64,000 nt of DNA from JBMOUD01 sp049319665 (GCF_049319665.1 NZ_JBMOUD010000001.1:434001-498000); one strand, 5' to 3'; positions 42,332-51,687 are shown, counted from the stretch's first letter. Notes: generated by a model from the letters alone, not told the origin. Numbers and translations are program-made.

Positions 42332-43700
42332 TAATTTAGCTATATCAATCAAAGATGTGAAAAAGTGCTTTCATATCTACAACAGTCCTAATGACCGTTT
42401 AAAACAATTCATTATACCAAAATTAGTCAATGCATTAGGCCGAGAGCCTACAAACTACTACAAAGATTTTTGGGCGCTAAATGGTGTCTCTTTTGATGTT
42501 AAAAAGGGAGAAACCGTTGGTTTGATCGGTAAAAATGGTAGCGGTAAATCAACGCTACTGCAAATTATTTGCGGCACGTTAACAGCAACCAGTGGTATTA
42601 TCGAAACAAAAGGGCGTATTGCTGCTCTGCTTGAATTAGGTTCCGGTTTTAATCCAGAATTCACAGGCCGTGAAAATGTTTACTTGAATGCGGCTATATT
42701 AGGATTGAGTCGAGAGGAGACAGATAATAAGTTCGATACAATTGCGGCTTTTGCGGATATTGGTGATTTTATAGATCAACCTGTTAAAACATATTCAAGT
42801 GGTATGGTGGTAAGATTAGCATTTGCTGTTCAGGCTCAGATTGATCCCGATATCCTCATTGTTGATGAAGCTTTAGCTGTGGGGGATGCTAAGTTTCAGG
42901 CCAAATGCTTCGAAAGATTGCGGCAATTAAAAAATACTGGAACTAGTATTTTGTTGGTAACCCATTCTGGGGAACAAATTGTTACTCATTGTGATCGAGC
43001 TGTACTATTAAATTCTGGTCAGAAACTATTCGAAGGTTCACCAAAGATAGCTGTTAATATGTATACAGATATTTTGTTTGGTAAATCAAAAAGTGAAATA
43101 CCAAAATCAAAATCGACCGAATCCAGTATTGTCCCCCCATTAAAGCAGACTATCAGTAATTCACTAAAATCTGATGAAAAAACCGAAACATTAAATCTAG
43201 TATTTGATAAGTTTGATAGTAAAAGCAACTACAATAAAAATGAATATCGTTGGGGAGATAAGGCTGCATGTTGGTTGGACTATGAGCTTTATGCAAATGA
43301 CAGATTAAATCCATCAACAATTTATTCAGCAGAGAAAATAAAACTTCGCTGTTCAATGAAGTTCGAGAGTGATGTGCATAATCCAATTATTGGATTCTGT
43401 ATAAAAACAAAGGAAGGGATCACTGTTTATAACACTAATTCCCATTTGTTAAATATTGACGATACATACCAGCAGGGGCACTCAAACACTTGTGCAGTTG
43501 CAGAGTTTGAATTCATAAATACTTTAGGGGCCGGTGATTATTTTATTTCTATCGGTATTGCGTCAATGCTAAATGATGAAGTTGTTCCACATGATAGACG
43601 TTACGACGTTATTCACTTTTTAGTTCCTACAGTTGAAACTTTTTCTGGTTTAGCAGATCTAGAATTAAGTTTGAAAGTCACTTCCCCTTCTGGTAAATAA
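42321..43700 (+). CDS. wzt: O-antigen ABC transporter, ATPase with C-terminal glycan-binding domain
   Basis: This 459-residue protein has two parts. Residues 1-245 form the ATPase: Walker A GLIGKNGSGKSTLLQ, signature YSSGMVVRLAFA, Walker B ILIVDEALAVGD. After a polar linker (about 265-310), residues 315-459 form a beta-rich C-terminal domain such as those that recognise the capped end of the chain in Wzt of WbdD-type systems. I use the ATG at 42321, overlapping wzm; the longer frame from 42279 starts inside wzm. The presence of the C-terminal domain and of the next gene argues for cap-dependent export. Confidence 0.95.
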   Translation: MFSDNLAISIKDVKKCFHIYNSPNDRLKQFIIPKLVNALGREPTNYYKDFWALNGVSFDVKKGETVGLIGKNGSGKSTLLQIICGTLTATSGIIETKGRIAALLELGSGFNPEFTGRENVYLNAAILGLSREETDNKFDTIAAFADIGDFIDQPVKTYSSGMVVRLAFAVQAQIDPDILIVDEALAVGDAKFQAKCFERLRQLKNTGTSILLVTHSGEQIVTHCDRAVLLNSGQKLFEGSPKIAVNMYTDILFGKSKSEIPKSKSTESSIVPPLKQTISNSLKSDEKTETLNLVFDKFDSKSNYNKNEYRWGDKAACWLDYELYANDRLNPSTIYSAEKIKLRCSMKFESDVHNPIIGFCIKTKEGITVYNTNSHLLNIDDTYQQGHSNTCAVAEFEFINTLGAGDYFISIGIASMLNDEVVPHDRRYDVIHFLVPTVETFSGLADLELSLKVTSPSGK

Positions 43701-43702
43701 TT

Positions 43703-46384
43703 ATGCTTTTAGATAGAAATAAGTACAAATTTCGTCAAGATTTAGGTATCTGGGCTCGACCAGACTATATGGGTATTCCATATAGCGATGGTGATGCTCA
43801 AGAGGATTTATTATTAAATATAGTCCAGAATACGAAGGATCTGAGCGTTTCCTCTTCGGAGCTGAGAGAGCGTTGTAATGACTGGGTCACTACGTATCAT
43901 TTTTCGAGTTTACGATCTAATCTATTACGACCACTAAAATCCATATTACAACCGGGCAAGAAAATTCTTGAAATTGGCGCAGGCTGCGGTGCGATTACTC
44001 GCTTCCTCGGTGAAGAGGGGGCAGATATTTTGGCCCTGGAAGGTAGTCTACGTCGTGCCAATATAGCCCGAACCCGAACAGGTGGATTAGATAATGTTAC
44101 TGTATTGAGTGAACGATTCGACGATTTTGAGTGCGAGAGCAAGTTCGATATCGTCACATTAATTGGTGTGCTGGAGTATTCAAATCTTTTCAGCGATGGC
44201 AGTGATAGTGCTATCTATATGCTTAACAAAATAAAGAAAATGCTTAAGCCCGATGGCAAATTGATTATTGCTATAGAAAATCAACTAGGCCTCAAATATT
44301 TTGCAGGGGCAGCAGAAGATCATTTGAGCTTAAAAATGTATGGTGTAGAAGGTCGCTATACTAAACAACAACCTGAGACTTTCGGACACGAAATTCTTAC
44401 TCAAAAACTATCTGCTGTCGGATTGAAAGAAGTAGAAACACTACTGCCATTCCCTGATTATAAGTTGCCTGTATCGGTAGTTACTTCCCGAGGGGCAAAT
44501 GATAGTAGTTTTGATGCTTCAGTTTTTGCCGCACAGTCTGCACATGCAGATCTGCAATTGCCGAATAATTTAAATTTCGTTCTAGAACTTGCATGGCCTG
44601 TAGTTTTCAAAAATAAACTTGGAATACCTCTTAGCAATTCATTTTTAATGGTAGCTTGTGCTGAACCTATAGCATCAATTGATGAAGATATTCTGGCAAT
44701 TCATTATGGTAATGAGCGATATACTTCATTCTGTAAGGAAACAGTATTTAGATATGCTGATAAAAACAGTATTACTGTAAACCGTAGTTTATTAAATTTA
44801 AACCAAAAACCAAATGATGATAATATAGATTTTGAACTTGATGGATGTGAGAAGTATATCAAAGGGACGTTATTGTCAACTGAGTTTGTCAAGATTGTCA
44901 CAACACCAGGTTGGAAAATTTCTCAGGTTGCAAAATTCTTTTTCTATTACTTAGAGTGCTTAGAGGTTTGTTTAAATAGAGAAGATTTTCATTATGGGAA
45001 AATTGAACAAGATACAATAATCCCTGATGACTATCTAGATGCTATACCTTCAAACATTATAATCGATGAGGGCAATCAACCTCACTATTTCGAACGTGAA
45101 TGGCTTGCTAAAAATGGATTGAGTGTAGGTGCTTTAGTATTTCGCTCAGCATTATCTTTATTAGGTAAAGTATCTTGCTTTTCCATACCTGAATATGGAT
45201 ATGATTTCACTCGAGGCGATTTCATTCGCCAGTTGTTCGAAGCACTTTCATTTGTGGTTGATGATGAAGTATTAGATAACTATTTGAAACTAGAGTCAGA
45301 TCTCCATGCATACTCAATAGGCAGTTCTGAAAGAAAAATTAATACATGGTACCCCGAGCACACGTTGCCTGGTTTGAGTGAGTCCAATCAGTTAACTGAA
45401 AGTAATATATACAAACTCAATGAATTGCACAATGCAAAAAATAGCGCTGAAAAATTGGCGTTTGAGCGTATAGATGAAATCAATAAGCTATCTGATGCGA
45501 AGAATTATGCAGAAAAATTAGCTTTTGAGCGTATAGATGAAATTAATAAATTAAATGATGCTAAAATCTCTGCTGAAAACTTAGCTTTTGCACGTATGGC
45601 TGAAATTAATAAACTCATTGATGCCAATGAATACGTTAAAAATTTATTATTAAAACATTCAGAAGAAATAAGTTTGCTCTCCGAAGCTAAAGATAATGCT
45701 GAAAAGCTACTGGCTGAACGTGTTCGAGAGCTTGATAGCCTGTACGAAGCTAAAAATTCCGTTGAAAAACTAGCAATTGAACGGCTGGATGAACTAAATG
45801 AGCTAGCAAATGTTAAAGAATCGGCCGAAAAACTAGCGATTGCACGCATGGGGGAAATTGATAAACTTGCGGATGCCAAAAATTCAGTCGAAAGACTCGC
45901 TATCGAACGTATGGGTGAGATTAATAAACTGTCGGATGCAAAGGACTCAGTTGAGCGACTGGCTATAGAGCGTATGAATGAGCTCAATAAGTTGGTAGAT
46001 GAGAAGGACTCTGTAGAACGATTGGCTATAGAGCGTATGAATGAACTCAATAAACTGGCAAATGAGAAGGATTCGGTTGAAAAACTCGCTATTGAGCGTA
46101 TTGAGGAAATTAATAAGTTATCAGATGCGAAAAATAGCGCGGAAAGCTTGGCTTCACAACGTTTTTCTGAGATAAAGACATTATCTGATGCGAAGAATTA
46201 TGCAGAAAAATTAGCATTTGAACGATTGGAGGAAATTAATAAAATTTCTGATGCTAAAGAGTTGGCTGAAAAACTAGCTATCGAACGGATGGACGAAATT
46301 GAAAAAATAAAAAATGAACTGAAACTTGCAAAGTCAGGTTTTTTGTGGAAATTATCAAATATATTTAAGGGTAAAAGGATTTAA
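43703..46384 (+). CDS. Methyltransferase/kinase-like chain-terminator with a 14-unit coiled-coil rod (WbdD-like)
   Basis: This 893-residue protein has three parts. Residues 70-260 form a class I SAM methyltransferase (KILEIGAGCGAITR, LIGVLEYSN, KPDGKLIIAIEN). Residues 290-540 form a domain whose core LDAIPSNIIID...YFEREW resembles a kinase catalytic loop: Asp446, Asn451 five residues later, and Glu464 thirteen after that, where kinases have the metal-binding Asp. Residues 585-878 are fourteen tandem 21-residue repeats (LAxER, EINKL, DAKxSxEK), ending in a basic hydrophobic tail (SGFLWKLSNIFKGKRI) that could attach to the membrane. The gene lies 2 bp after wzt. By analogy with WbdD, I infer that it caps the O-chain and that the rod sets chain length. 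The kinase reading is tentative. Confidence 0.85.
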   Translation: MLLDRNKYKFRQDLGIWARPDYMGIPYSDGDAQEDLLLNIVQNTKDLSVSSSELRERCNDWVTTYHFSSLRSNLLRPLKSILQPGKKILEIGAGCGAITRFLGEEGADILALEGSLRRANIARTRTGGLDNVTVLSERFDDFECESKFDIVTLIGVLEYSNLFSDGSDSAIYMLNKIKKMLKPDGKLIIAIENQLGLKYFAGAAEDHLSLKMYGVEGRYTKQQPETFGHEILTQKLSAVGLKEVETLLPFPDYKLPVSVVTSRGANDSSFDASVFAAQSAHADLQLPNNLNFVLELAWPVVFKNKLGIPLSNSFLMVACAEPIASIDEDILAIHYGNERYTSFCKETVFRYADKNSITVNRSLLNLNQKPNDDNIDFELDGCEKYIKGTLLSTEFVKIVTTPGWKISQVAKFFFYYLECLEVCLNREDFHYGKIEQDTIIPDDYLDAIPSNIIIDEGNQPHYFEREWLAKNGLSVGALVFRSALSLLGKVSCFSIPEYGYDFTRGDFIRQLFEALSFVVDDEVLDNYLKLESDLHAYSIGSSERKINTWYPEHTLPGLSESNQLTESNIYKLNELHNAKNSAEKLAFERIDEINKLSDAKNYAEKLAFERIDEINKLNDAKISAENLAFARMAEINKLIDANEYVKNLLLKHSEEISLLSEAKDNAEKLLAERVRELDSLYEAKNSVEKLAIERLDELNELANVKESAEKLAIARMGEIDKLADAKNSVERLAIERMGEINKLSDAKDSVERLAIERMNELNKLVDEKDSVERLAIERMNELNKLANEKDSVEKLAIERIEEINKLSDAKNSAESLASQRFSEIKTLSDAKNYAEKLAFERLEEINKISDAKELAEKLAIERMDEIEKIKNELKLAKSGFLWKLSNIFKGKRI
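45455..46336 (+). repeat. Fourteen in-frame 63-bp tandem repeats (21 codons each)
   Basis: The leucine of the LAxER motif recurs exactly every 21 codons, from residue 585 to residue 858, giving 14 units of 63 bp without an indel. Units 4 and 5 are the most divergent; units 6-11 are the most alike. 21 residues equal three heptads, which suits a long uninterrupted coiled coil, although the hydrophobic spacing is not ideal in every heptad. Confidence 0.9.
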
Positions 46385-46385
46385 A

Positions 46386-48008
46386 ATGAGCGAGCTTCAT
46401 TGGTCGATAGATTCTTTTGTTCAGCGTGGAACTACTGTATTTAGTTATGGCTGGATTTTTAATGAATCTAAACAGATCAAACATCTCTCTTTAATATTGC
46501 CATATGGGAATGGCCAACATTCTCAGCTCAACATTGATTATGGGAAAAAGCGTGAAGATGTTGGCGCTTATTTTTCGGACTCATTATATTCCACATATTG
46601 TGGTTTTATTTTATATGGCACATTTAATACTCCACAGCATAAAAAAACTCTAAAATTACTGTGTACTTATTCTGATGATTCAATTGAATATATAGATGTT
46701 CCTGAATCCAGTATTGTTTCTTTTGACCACCAAGTCGATGATAATCATATTCCTAAGAAAGTCGTTGTTAAGCAATTTTTTGTGATGCTAAAACGAGCTT
46801 TCATGCTTGTAAAGGGAGGGGCTTTCTCAGCATTATATAGGAAGGTTAAACGATTCGGTAATAATGCGAAAAATAAGAAGCTTGTAAATGCTAATGATAT
46901 TACAAGTATTCTTCCTTTTAAGGAAAGGGCAAAAACAATATTTATCCTAGATCACGATTTGGGAGGGGGGGCCAACCATTATCGTAATCAATTGATCAAA
47001 GATAAAATATCTGAAGGCTATTCCGCATTAATTTTAGCTTTTAATATAAGTTCATTGTCTTATAAGCTTTTAATAAAAAGCTCGAAGCAGGATTTGAGTT
47101 TTAACATTCCCAGTTTGAATTTTATTTATGATCTTTTAAACTATATAACTGTCAAAGAAATTATTTATAATACGGGGGTTTCATTTATAAATCCCGAAAC
47201 TATACCTAGTTTTTTGATAGATTTAAAAGTGAGAACTAATGCAAAGTTAATAACATTAGCCCATGATTTATTCCCTATTTGTCCCTCTCATTTTCTGTTA
47301 AATGATAAAGGGAAATATTGTAACATACCTGATCCTCGTGTATGTGTGTCCTGCCTACGCAACAACACTTATGGTTTCACCACTTTGTTCGAGTCTGGTG
47401 ATATCAATAAATGGCGAGATCAGTGGGGGGGATTAATAATTGCCTCTGATAAATTGATTGCCTTTTCAGAAAACACGCTGAATCTTTATAGACGTGTTTA
47501 TAGCCAAATTCAGCCTGAAAATGTTGAAATTATCCCTCATACTGTTAGTTTTTCTACAGAGAAGGCAGTTATCGAACAAAAAGAAAGATTACGTATTGGT
47601 GTCGTTGGCAATATTGGCTATCATAAGGGGGCTGATTTTGTTAAGGAGTTGGCGCTAGAGATAAAAAATACTAATTTTCCAGCTGACATTGTTGTGGTTG
47701 GAACAATCGAGACTTTATGTCCAGCGGACGTGCTAACACAAACTGGCCCTTATGAGCAGGATGAGCTTCCAAATTTAATTCAGAACTCAGGCATTAATAT
47801 TATTTTGTTTACCTCGATTTGGCCCGAAACCTTCTCCTATGTTGTGCAAGAAATGATGGAACTTGGCTATCCTGTAGCTTGTTTTGATCTTGGCGCTCCG
47901 GCAGAACGGCTTAAACATTATAAAGATGGCTTAATATTATCGTCTATGTCTGCTGACAAAGTGCTACAAGAGTTGGTTCATTTTCACAAAAAAGTATATT
48001 CAATCTAA
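46386..48008 (+). CDS. Glycosyltransferase, GT-B fold (GT4-like)
   Basis: This 540-residue protein starts at the ATG at 46386, directly after the stop of the capping gene; a longer frame from 46326 overlaps that gene. Residues 1-130 are a beta-rich N-terminal part of unknown role. From about residue 185 a glycosyltransferase with two Rossmann domains appears (IFILDHDLGGGANHYRNQL, later LRIGVVGNIGYHKGADFVKEL and SIWPETFSYVVQEMMELGYPV with the GT4 E-x7-E motif region). It very likely adds sugars to the O-chain, plausibly rhamnose because dTDP-rhamnose is made here. Linkage cannot be read. Confidence 0.85.
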   Translation: MSELHWSIDSFVQRGTTVFSYGWIFNESKQIKHLSLILPYGNGQHSQLNIDYGKKREDVGAYFSDSLYSTYCGFILYGTFNTPQHKKTLKLLCTYSDDSIEYIDVPESSIVSFDHQVDDNHIPKKVVVKQFFVMLKRAFMLVKGGAFSALYRKVKRFGNNAKNKKLVNANDITSILPFKERAKTIFILDHDLGGGANHYRNQLIKDKISEGYSALILAFNISSLSYKLLIKSSKQDLSFNIPSLNFIYDLLNYITVKEIIYNTGVSFINPETIPSFLIDLKVRTNAKLITLAHDLFPICPSHFLLNDKGKYCNIPDPRVCVSCLRNNTYGFTTLFESGDINKWRDQWGGLIIASDKLIAFSENTLNLYRRVYSQIQPENVEIIPHTVSFSTEKAVIEQKERLRIGVVGNIGYHKGADFVKELALEIKNTNFPADIVVVGTIETLCPADVLTQTGPYEQDELPNLIQNSGINIILFTSIWPETFSYVVQEMMELGYPVACFDLGAPAERLKHYKDGLILSSMSADKVLQELVHFHKKVYSI

Positions 48009-48018
48009 CGAGGCTGGT

Positions 48019-49275
48019 ATGTCCGAAATTCATGTTTTTACTAGTGCTGCATTCAACTATATTCCAAAGGTAAGAATGCTATTTCAATCTATTCGTAAGT
48101 ACCATCCTGAATGGACTATCCACCTTGCTTTAGCTGATGAAAAAAGACCAGAGATCGACTTAAGTGATGAGCCTTTTGATGAAATTGTTTCTGTTTCCGA
48201 ACTGGATATTCCTGATTGGAAAGGATGGGCGTATTGCCACAATATTGTCGAGTTAGCTACAGCAATTAAGCCATTCATGTTGGCTCGCTTGTTACAGTTG
48301 CCTGGTTGTAAAAAGGTTATTTATCTTGACCCAGATACTGTTATTTTTTCTCGTCTTGATGACATTGTAGAAGCTCTTGATTCTTCTAATGTTGTTTTGA
48401 CTCCACACCAAGCTAAGCCTGAGACATCATTATCTGCGGTAATGGATAATGAAATCTGCAGCTTGAAACATGGTATTTATAACCTTGGTTTCTGTGCCGT
48501 CGCTGCGACTGATGTAGGGCTATCATTTGCGACTTGGTGGGGTGAACGTATTTATCATTTCTGTCGTGCTGATATTCCTAATGGTCTCTTTACCGATCAG
48601 CGTTGGATCGATTTGGTTCCAGCCTTCTTTGATGGCGTTGCAATAATGCGTTCTAGTCGTCACAATGTTGCGACTTGGAACCTCACTACTCGAGAGTTTA
48701 CTGTTGACCAGCAAGGTAACTACTTTGTAGATGGACAGCCTTTAGGTTTCTACCATTTCACAGGATTTGATAGTGGCGCGCATCGTATTATGGCGCTCAA
48801 GAATGCAGGTGAGAACTCTGATGTTCATAAATTGATCGACTGGTACACTGCCCAAACGAAAGACCTTGGACAAGATCCTTTGGCCAAAGTGGTTTGGGCC
48901 TATGGCCAACATTCTGATGGTTCTTCAATCTCTAAAGTACAGCGTATCGTCTACCGTGAGAGGGTTGACCTACAAAAAGCATTCCCTAACCCATTCGAAG
49001 AAAATACCTTCAACCAGTGGTGGTTACAACAGGGCCCGAAAGAATATGCGGAACTGTTTGATGAAAAAACCAAAGATGAAGCTTTAAGAAAATTCAGTGT
49101 TGTGTTAACTCCTGGTTTCCGTGCTGGAACAACAGAATTTGATACTGATCGTTTTGTTGGTTTAATCAAGCGTTCGCTGACAAACCCACAAGTCGCCTTG
49201 ACCGTTGGCAAAAAGGGCTGGGAAGTATTAAAGAATGAAGGTGTTCAAGGAATTAAACGCCGTTTTTTGAATTAA
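48019..49275 (+). CDS. Glycosyltransferase, GT-A fold (GT8-like)
   Basis: This 418-residue protein has the sugar-nucleotide motif KKVIYLDPDTVIFSRLD, in which DPD is the DxD metal site, and a C-terminal FYHFTGFDSGAH block that holds the catalytic environment in related O-antigen transferases. Its codon usage looks closer to chromosomal genes than to the AT-rich neighbours, hinting at a different history. It starts 10 bp after the preceding gene, within the O-antigen operon. Acceptor and sugar are unknown. Confidence 0.85.
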   Translation: MSEIHVFTSAAFNYIPKVRMLFQSIRKYHPEWTIHLALADEKRPEIDLSDEPFDEIVSVSELDIPDWKGWAYCHNIVELATAIKPFMLARLLQLPGCKKVIYLDPDTVIFSRLDDIVEALDSSNVVLTPHQAKPETSLSAVMDNEICSLKHGIYNLGFCAVAATDVGLSFATWWGERIYHFCRADIPNGLFTDQRWIDLVPAFFDGVAIMRSSRHNVATWNLTTREFTVDQQGNYFVDGQPLGFYHFTGFDSGAHRIMALKNAGENSDVHKLIDWYTAQTKDLGQDPLAKVVWAYGQHSDGSSISKVQRIVYRERVDLQKAFPNPFEENTFNQWWLQQGPKEYAELFDEKTKDEALRKFSVVLTPGFRAGTTEFDTDRFVGLIKRSLTNPQVALTVGKKGWEVLKNEGVQGIKRRFLN

Positions 49276-49294
49276 AACACAATAATTAATAACT

Positions 49295-49336
49295 ATCACC
49301 TTTAATGCCTACAATTTATCGGGCATTAAAGGTGAT
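49295..49336. other. Strong hairpin inside the O-antigen operon
   Basis: Perfect 15-bp arms ATCACCTTTAATGCC/GGCATTAAAGGTGAT enclose a 12-base loop between the second and third glycosyltransferase genes. No T-run follows, so it is not a classical terminator. It could be an attenuator, overcome by RfaH, or an RNA-processing site. Confidence 0.6.
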
Positions 49337-49517
49337 GAAATAATCATTATGGTTTTTCATTGCTATTTTTAATTACGTAAAACAATTATTATAATAACAC
49401 TTCAGAAAATTATCTATAAACTTTGATGTGACATTTTCTCTGCACCATAATCTCTATCTCAGAATAACCATCTTTTTATCTCAAATACTTAATCGCACAT
49501 TTAATTTGGTATGCTCA

Positions 49518-50318
49518 GTGAAAATAATTGCATCTCTTGTATTATATCGACATGAATATCAAGTTGTGGAAAAAACGTTATCCTCTCTGATTTTAGAAGA
49601 TTCTATTTCTAAAATCGTAATAGTTGATAATGGCTCTCACTGTGACTGGTTATTAGATTTGAATGAACCTAAAATTGAAACCATTAGATTGGATAAGAAT
49701 AATGGTTTTGGCTTTGGACATAATACTGTTTTCTCTAAGTTTAAAGATCAGACTGATTACTTTTTGATTTGTAATCCTGATGTTTACTTTGAGAAAGGTG
49801 AAGTGGAAAAACTTTATCTTTTCAGTAAAAAAGAAAATTTAGGTTTAGCAATACCAAAGATAATTTATCCAGACGGGCGTTTACAACATGGTTGCAAACT
49901 TTTGCCATCACCGTATCATCTTTTTGCTCGCCGTTTTCTACCTCGTTTTTCTAATGCTTTAAATAAAAAATATGAGCTGCATAACGCTGATTACTCTCAA
50001 GCTTTTTCTGCTCCATCTCTTTCAGGTTGTTTCATGCTATTGAGTAATCAAGCTATTAATGATGTAGGCTACTTCGATACTCGCTTCTTTTTGTATTTGG
50101 AAGATGTAGATCTATCTAGACGAATCTACTCCAATTATTCAGTAAGTTACTACCCAGATGTTGTAATCACCCATGAGTTTCAACGTCGATCATACTTTGA
50201 CAAACGTTGTCTTTTTTATCATATTGTTTCAGCAATTAAGTATTTCAATAAATGGGGATGGTTTGTTGATAAAGATAGAAGATTATTCAACCAACGCTGT
50301 TTAGATAGATTACCATAA
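49518..50318 (+). CDS. Glycosyltransferase family 2, rhamnosyltransferase-like
   Basis: This protein of about 266 residues resembles WbbL-type rhamnosyltransferases: KIIASLVLYRHEYQVVEKTL, IVIVDNGS, NNGFGFGHN, then FLICNPDVYF with the DxD-like NPDV, SLSGCFMLL, and YFDTRFFLYLEDVDLSRRIY with the catalytic EDVDL. I place the start at the GTG at 49518, just before the first strand; an earlier GTG at 49428 would add 30 hydrophobic residues. No strong ribosome site marks either. Such enzymes place the first or adaptor rhamnose on the GlcNAc-lipid primer. Confidence 0.85.
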   Translation: MKIIASLVLYRHEYQVVEKTLSSLILEDSISKIVIVDNGSHCDWLLDLNEPKIETIRLDKNNGFGFGHNTVFSKFKDQTDYFLICNPDVYFEKGEVEKLYLFSKKENLGLAIPKIIYPDGRLQHGCKLLPSPYHLFARRFLPRFSNALNKKYELHNADYSQAFSAPSLSGCFMLLSNQAINDVGYFDTRFFLYLEDVDLSRRIYSNYSVSYYPDVVITHEFQRRSYFDKRCLFYHIVSAIKYFNKWGWFVDKDRRLFNQRCLDRLP

Positions 50319-50324
50319 TAATTT

Positions 50325-50371
50325 AGTTACTAACCATCTCGAAATTAATTTTCAGGAGATGGTTAGTAATT
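50325..50371. terminator. Terminator at the end of the O-antigen operon
   Basis: TTACTAACCATCTC/GAGATGGTTAGTAA are perfect 14-bp arms with a 15-base loop and T-rich flank, placed between two convergent genes. Confidence 0.75.
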
Positions 50372-50419
50372 TATCAAAATTATGTTCTATAATACTCGCC
50401 TATTAAAACAGTCTTACTT

Positions 50420-51418
50420 TTACTTCCTGCTTAAGAATCTTTTCTCAACAAAATGCCATGATAGTATGCTTAATATCACAGTGATAATTGTGCTTAAAAA
50501 CATACTTGTGAAAAAACCGGTCTTTAATTTATTAATTATCAGTTGCTGTGTTGGGAACGCGTAAATGTATATCCCATAAGAGTAGTCAAATTTACCATGT
50601 ACTATTTTGTCTTTGAATGATACGGCGATAATAATTACAATAATTGGTATTAATATATACGCAAGTATACTAAATTCAAAACTGCCTTTCCAAATATACA
50701 ACAATAATAGACTTGTGACGAACATGAATATTTTGGTTCTTTTTATGTTCCACTTATCTTTCGTTAAAGCCAATAACCCCCCCATGAAAAATGAGATACC
50801 TTTCAGACAAAGGTGTTGAACAGGTATTGAGTAAAATATGGTTTTATTTGGTGAGTAAGTAAAATAGATAGAAAAACATAGCATTGTTATTAATAAAAAC
50901 AGTATGGATTTATAGCTTTTTGAAAAGCAAAGACCCACGGCCAAGAATATATAACAGCTAAATTCTAAAGGTAAGGTCCATAAACTCCCATTAATAGCAT
51001 TAGGGTATATAAAACCGTTGGATAAATTTAGTGCAGGGGCTCCCTTTAACGAAATTAAGTTTAAAATTGCAACAAGTAGTTTATGCGAGTAATAATCTTG
51101 GATGTTACCTGCATTGATTACGCTTCCAATTACAATGTATATTACAACCGCACATCCGATCAATGCAGGAAAGATTCTTTTTATCCGCTTATCCATATAA
51201 GAAATGAAACTTTCACTTCTCATTCCTGATAGTGCGATTAAATAACCTGAGACTGAAAAAAATATTGTTACCGCTAATTCGCCATAGCTTTCTAACTGTA
51301 AGAATTTAGGCTCTTCAAAACCGCTCAAAGCATAGTGATGTGAGTACAAAACCAATAAGGCGGCAACGATTCTGATTATATCGAAGCAGTTGTCTTGGTG
51401 TGATATGAGTTTTTTCAT
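50420..51418 (-). CDS. Acyltransferase family 3 membrane protein (OafA-like)
   Basis: This 332-residue protein has about ten hydrophobic helices and the family start NCFDIIRIVAALLVLYSHHYALSG, with the conserved His in the first helix (SHH). The motif ITIFFSVSGYLIALSG and the R-rich YMDKRIKRIFPAL loop are also typical. Members O-acetylate sugars of LPS or other surface glycans. It is transcribed towards the O-antigen operon, outside it and with its own start, so it may decorate the finished O-chain. It is AT-rich like the locus. Confidence 0.9.
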   Translation of the reverse strand: MKKLISHQDNCFDIIRIVAALLVLYSHHYALSGFEEPKFLQLESYGELAVTIFFSVSGYLIALSGMRSESFISYMDKRIKRIFPALIGCAVVIYIVIGSVINAGNIQDYYSHKLLVAILNLISLKGAPALNLSNGFIYPNAINGSLWTLPLEFSCYIFLAVGLCFSKSYKSILFLLITMLCFSIYFTYSPNKTIFYSIPVQHLCLKGISFFMGGLLALTKDKWNIKRTKIFMFVTSLLLLYIWKGSFEFSILAYILIPIIVIIIAVSFKDKIVHGKFDYSYGIYIYAFPTQQLIINKLKTGFFTSMFLSTIITVILSILSWHFVEKRFLSRK

Positions 51419-51687
51419 GTTTGCTTACAAAAATATGTTGTGAATCTAGTTTCTAGATTTTACTGCCTAAGTAGGCAAAGTATCTAATGTTATATGATTT
51501 TTTCTTACCTTTTTTGCTAATTAAGATACGCGATGCGCTTATGGTTATATGTGTATCCAAGTGCTATCTATCAAAGCAATTGCTTCACCCCATCGCAGTT
51601 CCTGAGTTAAGATGACAGCTACATCACAAATCTTGTAGCCCTATAAATGATGTGGCTGCAAGGGTATCTTTCAGACAGGAGTTGCTA

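Noticed and set aside
45505..46050. 181-codon minus-strand frame over the coiled-coil repeats
   Set aside because: Its Ser-rich repetitive product is the mirror of the 63-bp repeats of the real gene on the plus strand.
45455..46336. CRISPR or mobile repeat at the 63-bp units
   Set aside because: The units are in-frame, coding and protein-level conserved; they are a protein repeat.
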